Source: Anaerosacchariphilus hominis (GTDB lineage Bacteria > Bacillota > Clostridia > Lachnospirales > Lachnospiraceae). Taken from it: a DNA stretch of 64,000 nt. The position numbers and the translations under genes were made by a program. Shown here piece by piece: positions 60,359 through 64,000 of the stretch. The stretch covers positions 1 to 64,000 of the forward strand of contig NZ_JACOOR010000001.1 in assembly GCF_014290175.1 (NCBI RefSeq). Reading direction: 5' to 3'. The notes below the pieces were generated by a model. The model ran no database searches and was not told where the DNA came from. It saw nothing but the letters and a program-made list of their open reading frames with translations. How positions within the stretch are numbered: position 1 is the stretch's first letter; each line of letters starts with the position of its first letter.

Positions 60359-61285
60359 TTACTCTACCTCGCTCCAGGAAGTAGTCTCGCCTACATAAAT
60401 GCTCTTTACCTGGTCTTTGGTCAGGTTGTCGATGGGGTTGTTGTTATTCACAACTACCGCGATACCATCCTGTGCGATAACCGTTGCGGTAAGCTTATCA
60501 GCCTCTGTGTCCTTCAGCTCTCTGGAAGCCATTCCGATGTCGCATACGCCGTCGATAGCGGAGGTCATACCTGTAGTAGAATCACTGGTCTGTATCTCAA
60601 TCTTTACGTTGCCATTCAGCTTCATATAAGCCTCTGCCAGCTTCTCCATCACCGGAGATACGGAGGAAGAACCCGCTACTGTCACGCTGCCGCTTGCCTT
60701 GCCGCCTGCGAATGCCGGAGCCGCGTCATCAATGGTGATGTATCCCTCATCGCTTACAATCTGCTGTCCCTCTGCGCTCAGGATATAATCGATGAAATCC
60801 TGCGCAGCCTCGCTTACTTCGCCCTTGGTCGCGATATTGAAGGGTCTGTATACCTTGTAGCTGTCGCTCTTGATATTTTCTACGGTCGGCTCTACGCCGT
60901 CAATCTTCAGTGCCTTTACGGTATCATTCAGGGAACCTAAGGATACGTATCCGATTGCGTAATCATCGCCTGCCACGCCGGTCATCATAACGGAGGTATT
61001 GTTGGTGATGGTTGCGTCCTCCGTGGTGTTGTCAATCTTTTCTCCGTTGGCGTCCTTCTCTTCTACACCGAACAGCTCGATGAATGCGCCTCTGGTTCCG
61101 GAACCGTCCTCACGGGAATATACGGAGATATCCTCTTCGGTGTCAAAATCTGCTGTTGCTGTATCTGCCGCTGCCGCAGTATCCGCAGCTGCTGTGGTAT
61201 CTGCGGTCTCAGAGCTTCCGCAGCCTGCCAGCATTGCCGCTGTAAGTGCCATGGTCATCAATAAGCTAACTGTTTTCTTTTTCAT
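60359..61285 (-). CDS. pstS: phosphate-binding lipoprotein PstS, circularly permuted
   Basis: A 308-residue lipoprotein with signal peptide and lipobox (LAGC, Cys22), then an Ala/Thr/Asp linker. The order of PstS motifs is rotated. SREDGSGTR (residues 57-65) and IGYVSLGSL, normally in the second half, come first. GSSSVSPVMEKLAEAYM, GMASRELKD and NPIDNLTKDQVKSIYVGETTSW, normally first, come last, ending WSEVE. The breakpoint lies exactly where WSEV normally joins the SREEGSGTR segment. All phosphate-contact segments appear present, so binding should be retained. First gene of pstSCAB-phoU. Confidence 0.9.
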   Translation of the reverse strand: MKKKTVSLLMTMALTAAMLAGCGSSETADTTAAADTAAAADTATADFDTEEDISVYSREDGSGTRGAFIELFGVEEKDANGEKIDNTTEDATITNNTSVMMTGVAGDDYAIGYVSLGSLNDTVKALKIDGVEPTVENIKSDSYKVYRPFNIATKGEVSEAAQDFIDYILSAEGQQIVSDEGYITIDDAAPAFAGGKASGSVTVAGSSSVSPVMEKLAEAYMKLNGNVKIEIQTSDSTTGMTSAIDGVCDIGMASRELKDTEADKLTATVIAQDGIAVVVNNNNPIDNLTKDQVKSIYVGETTSWSEVE

Positions 61286-61395
61286 AATGTTTTCTCCTTT
61301 TCGCCGGGTGAACGTTTCCGGCCTCTTCTCTCTTTTCTTCTCCAGGGCGTTTGATTTCTCTTGTCCGCCCTGTGATTTATATCTTAATCTGCCAA

Positions 61396-61437
61396 TGTAA
61401 AGGGCAAAAGCCAGGTTTCGTAAAGTGTCTGTAAAGA
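61396..61437 (-). promoter_or_regulatory. tandem PhoP-box-like repeats before pstS
   Basis: On the minus strand TTTACA, TTTACG, TGGCTT and CTTTAC follow each other with 5-nt spacers (11-nt period), resembling Bacillus PhoP boxes. -10-like TAAGAT/TATAAA words lie just downstream (61372-61385). Confidence 0.65.
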
Positions 61438-61456
61438 GGGTGTAAGGGTTTTTCGT

Positions 61457-61577
61457 AAAAAAGAATGTGCCACTGGCACATTCTCGCGCCGAGGCGCGGT
61501 TGCATTAGCAACCATCTACCACTGCGCCGAGTGCGATAATATTTTTTATGTAATAGGGGTTTCCTATTACATAAAAA
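61457..61577 (-). repeat. structured intergenic repeat element, copy 2
   Basis: 121-bp second copy of the element at 18301-18448. On the minus strand it begins in the T-run of the phoP terminator, keeps the ATGTAATAGG/CCTATTACAT stem, the GGTTGC/GCAACC stem and the GC-rich block, and ends with GAATGTGCC/GGCACATTC and TTTTTT. It separates phoP from the pstS promoter. With the terminator and the Pho box it fills 61286-61647. Confidence 0.85.
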
Positions 61578-61611
61578 CGGCCTCCGCGACAGGGAATGCC
61601 GCAGGGCCGTT
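61573..61611 (-). terminator. terminator of the phoR-phoP transcript
   Basis: AACGGCC and GGCCGTT outer arms plus an inner GCG/CGC pairing, followed on the minus strand by TTTTTATG. Confidence 0.8.
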
Positions 61612-61647
61612 ATTTCCTATATTCTTTTGCAATTCGTTTTCAAATGA

Positions 61648-62346
61648 TTAGACGAACTTGTAACCCATACCGCGCACGGTCTGAATATACTGGGGGTGAT
61701 CCGGATCCTTTTCGATCTTCTTGCGGAGATTCCGCACATGGACGTCTACGGTCCGGGTTTCTCCTGAATATTCATAGCCCCAGATCAGCTCCAGAAGCTG
61801 CTCCCGGGTAAATACCCGATTGCGGTGGCTAGCCAGAAGGTAGAGAAGCTCAAATTCCTTCAGAGACAGGAATACCGGCTTTCCTTCCATATAAACCTCC
61901 CGGGAGGTATTGTTGATGATCAGGTCTCCCGCTGTGATCTTATCCTCCGGTTCCGACTCGATTTTTTCCAGGGAGCTTCTGCGAAGCAGGGCCTTCACCC
62001 GGGCCAGCAGCTCACGGATGCCGAAGGGCTTGCTGATATAATCGTCGGCGCCCATCTCCAGTCCCAGGACCTTGTCAATTTCCTCGCCCTTTGCGGTCAG
62101 CATAATCACCGGCATGGCGGACAGGTTTTTGTCTGCCCGCAGATTTTTCAGCACCTCAATCCCGTCCATGCCGGGCAGCATATAATCCAGCAGTACCAGA
62201 TCCACCTGCATGGTTTTCAGAATCGCCAGTCCCTTTTCTCCGGTCTCTGCCCGTAGAACTTCGTATCCATTTTTTTCCAGATTGTACTCCAACAGATCTA
62301 AGATATGTTCCTCATCGTCTATCGTTAATATGACTTTTTTTGCCAT
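61648..62346 (-). CDS. phoP: PhoP/PhoB-type response regulator
   Basis: A 232-residue OmpR-family regulator. The receiver has the phosphorylated Asp in VDLVLLDYMLPGMDGIEVL (near residue 51-56) and the switch Lys in LTAKGEEIDKVLGLEMGADDYISKPFG. The winged helix ends RTVDVHVRNLRKKIEKDPDHPQYIQTVRGMGYKFV. ATG 62346 follows GAGGAGATATC; the in-frame ATG at 62379 is upstream of this site. It likely activates pstSCAB through the repeats at 61396-61437. Gene order is phoR then phoP, the reverse of the usual order. Confidence 0.93.
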   Translation of the reverse strand: MAKKVILTIDDEEHILDLLEYNLEKNGYEVLRAETGEKGLAILKTMQVDLVLLDYMLPGMDGIEVLKNLRADKNLSAMPVIMLTAKGEEIDKVLGLEMGADDYISKPFGIRELLARVKALLRRSSLEKIESEPEDKITAGDLIINNTSREVYMEGKPVFLSLKEFELLYLLASHRNRVFTREQLLELIWGYEYSGETRTVDVHVRNLRKKIEKDPDHPQYIQTVRGMGYKFV

Positions 62347-62396
62347 GATATCTCCTCTGCAATGCTTCCGTGTCTGCAAAAATTTCTATACTCTTT

Positions 62397-63644
62397 TTAA
62401 TACGGCAGCTTCACTGTAAATTCTGTACCTACGCCCGGTTTGCTGGTCACATGAACGGTTCCGTGATACAACTCTACAATATGCTTTACAATGGACAGTC
62501 CCAGTCCGGTACCGCCCTGGGCCTTGGAGCGTCCCTTGTCTACCCGGTAGAAGCGTTCGAAAATCCGCTCCAGCTGCTCCTCCTCCATTCCGATACCCGT
62601 ATCCGAGATTTCCAGCACCAGTTCATTTCCCATGGTGCGGCACCTAACAGTAACGGCGCCGAATTCTGTAGCCTTCAGGCCGTTGTCCACCAGATTGATC
62701 AGCAGCTGCTTGAGCCGGTCCCGGTTGCAGTTATAGGGCTTCAGCGTCGGATCCGGCTGGAAAATCAGGCGGACATGCTCCCTGACCTTGGGCTGCAGAA
62801 GCTCCACCACCTCGGCGATCACTGCGTTGACGTCGCAGGGCTCCCGGTTGGCGTCCTGCTTGCTCTCAATCTCGGACAACAGCAGAGTATCGCTGATGAG
62901 ATGGCTCAGCCGCTCTGTCTCAATATCAATGATATCCAGAAATCTGTGGGCCATCTTCGGATCCTCAATGGCTCCGTCCTTCAGGGTTTCCACAAAGCCC
63001 CGGATAGAGGTCAGCGGCGTCTTCAGCTCATGGGTCACATTGGACACGAATTCCCGCCGCATATTTTCCACCTTCTTCATGGCCTGCACATATTTCCGGA
63101 AATAAGCGCCCAGGAAAAATACCACAACCAGAAGCACCAGGGTTACCAGAACCGTGGAACGGACAAATTCATTATCCATATTTTTCAGTTCACTTAAAGG
63201 CAGGGCCACACGCATGACGCCGTGAAAATCGCCGCAGTCCACCGGCACCGCGCAGTAGCAGTAGTCCACATCAAAGGTATCTGATTTCCGGATCAGACTG
63301 TTGCTCTGCCCCTCCAGGGCCTTCTGCACCTCTTCCCGGTTCAGATGATTGCTCATCAGATCGCTGGCGCCCTGGGACTCTCCCAGCACGTTGCCTTCGG
63401 AATCTATAATGGTGATCCGGATATTGTAGGCTTTCGCGTAATTCTCCGCAAACTGCTCATAGCCGTTTTCCCCGGCCACATCCTCTGCCTGGAACAAATC
63501 CCGCAGCATTTCCGCCTGGGTCAGGTAGCTTTTCTCGCTCTGATGCTCCAGATAGCTGAAACCATTTGTCCAAAATGCGTATTCAAACGCGACTAACGCA
63601 ATCATTGCCGCAATAATATAGCCTACCAGAACCTTCTTTTTCAC
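62397..63644 (-). CDS. phoR: PhoR-type sensor histidine kinase
   Basis: A 415-residue kinase. Two transmembrane helices (VGYIIAAMIALVAFEYAFW; STVLVTLVLLVVVFFLGAYF) flank an extracytoplasmic sensor of about 150 residues. The dimerisation box is NVTHELKTPLTSIRGFVETL (phosphorylated His), and N, G1 and G2 boxes are LINLVDNGLKAT, ISDTGIGMEEEQ and GGTGLGLSIVKHIVELYHG. There is no PAS domain in the linker. It lies 2 nt after the Na/Pi cotransporter gene and 50 nt before phoP. Confidence 0.93.
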   Translation of the reverse strand: MKKKVLVGYIIAAMIALVAFEYAFWTNGFSYLEHQSEKSYLTQAEMLRDLFQAEDVAGENGYEQFAENYAKAYNIRITIIDSEGNVLGESQGASDLMSNHLNREEVQKALEGQSNSLIRKSDTFDVDYCYCAVPVDCGDFHGVMRVALPLSELKNMDNEFVRSTVLVTLVLLVVVFFLGAYFRKYVQAMKKVENMRREFVSNVTHELKTPLTSIRGFVETLKDGAIEDPKMAHRFLDIIDIETERLSHLISDTLLLSEIESKQDANREPCDVNAVIAEVVELLQPKVREHVRLIFQPDPTLKPYNCNRDRLKQLLINLVDNGLKATEFGAVTVRCRTMGNELVLEISDTGIGMEEEQLERIFERFYRVDKGRSKAQGGTGLGLSIVKHIVELYHGTVHVTSKPGVGTEFTVKLPY

Positions 63645-63646
63645 GC

Positions 63647-64000
63647 TTATCCTTCTTTCTCGTCTGCCACGTAGCCTACCACATTGTTTGCATGATCCGA
63701 AATCCGTTCAATATTGCTGAGCATATCCAGGAAAATGACGCCCCGGGCTGCGGAACATTCATTGTGCGCCAGCCTGTTGATATGCTGGGTTCTGAGATCC
63801 TCCTCCAGATCGTCGATCTCGTCCTCAATCTGAACCACCTGCTGCACGTAGGCCATTTTCTCGGTCTCCCGGGCCAGCACCGCCGCCTTCACCGCGTCCA
63901 CGGTCAGACCTGCGATCTCCTCAAAGCCCTGCATGGCCTCCATGGAGAAATGCAGGCCGTCGCTGATCATGGTTTGGGTCAGCTCCGCCAGATTATCGCA
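63647..64000 (-). CDS. C-terminal end of a PhoU-domain protein, probably Na/Pi cotransporter (partial)
   Basis: Only the last 118 codons are inside the window; the frame stays open to the edge, so the gene continues beyond 64000. DNLAELTQTMISDGLHFSMEAMQGFEEI and DMLSNIERISDHANNVVGYV are PhoU-like helices with the metal-binding ERISDHANN motif. The same tail is found on NptA-like Na+/phosphate cotransporters. A second full PhoU is the alternative. Its location before phoR supports a phosphate role. Confidence 0.75.
   Translation of the reverse strand, partial: CDNLAELTQTMISDGLHFSMEAMQGFEEIAGLTVDAVKAAVLARETEKMAYVQQVVQIEDEIDDLEEDLRTQHINRLAHNECSAARGVIFLDMLSNIERISDHANNVVGYVADEKEG

Overview
The window looks like a chromosomal segment of an anaerobic Gram-positive gut bacterium of the Clostridia, most likely Lachnospiraceae. 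The grounds are AddAB rather than RecBCD, a B. subtilis-like SigV/RsiV pair, a DUF5685-DnaJ pair, a UPF0735 ACT protein, a flavodiiron protein, several MATE exporters, AGGAGG-type ribosome binding sites and moderate GC. This is inference from gene content. I saw no prophage, transposase or CRISPR array.

Layout. 1-845: 5' end of a 16S rRNA gene on the minus strand, its promoter, and two tRNA-Ser genes upstream. 956-6781: minus-strand genes for DnaJ/DUF5685, an ECF sigma/anti-sigma pair with a matching ECF promoter, and a zinc-ribbon/TPM membrane pair. 6913-12401: AGCS symporter, PfkB kinase, two MATE exporters and a DUF554 protein with an apparent internal deletion. 12599-17259: tsaE-tsaB-rimI-CxxC protein-rnz-tsaD-ispD (t6A tRNA modification, tRNA processing, isoprenoids). 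17424-18720: ribU behind an FMN riboswitch, with a structured repeat element between them. 18773-26392: metal P-type ATPase with a repeated His-rich tail, Tex, two membrane proteins, FprA. 26471-30579: ACT-hom-apgM-like-lysC (threonine/lysine branch). 30710-34063: prfB with programmed frameshift and a padR-HAAS-DUF4097-pspC envelope cluster. 34243-45668: SprT-like protease, two more MATE exporters, addA, addB and a lone type IV pilin-like gene. 45669-46631: gene-free, with a strong promoter and a possible long non-coding RNA. 46632-57040: a sigma-54 island holding a mannose-family PTS, gnd, a LevR-type activator, rpoN, an M20 amidohydrolase and a divergent CDF transporter. 57201-64000: phosphate region pstSCAB-phoU, phoP, phoR and the end of a Na/Pi cotransporter.

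How it works together. The sigma-54 island looks self-contained. It encodes the sigma factor, its PTS-responsive activator and the transporter. It has two -24/-12 promoters, one before the PTS genes and one before the operon that carries rpoN and the activator. Co-location of gnd suggests gluconate uptake as 6-phosphogluconate and oxidation to ribulose-5-phosphate. The pho region is a conventional two-component/Pst system with tandem PhoP-box-like repeats, but its PstS appears circularly permuted.

Most notable observations: the self-feeding sigma-54 island; the circularly permuted PstS; two copies of a structured repeat, each starting at the T-run of an intrinsic terminator and ending in its own terminator; the roughly 560-nt orphan transcript candidate; and a SprT-like protease fused to a PcrA-type C-terminal domain.
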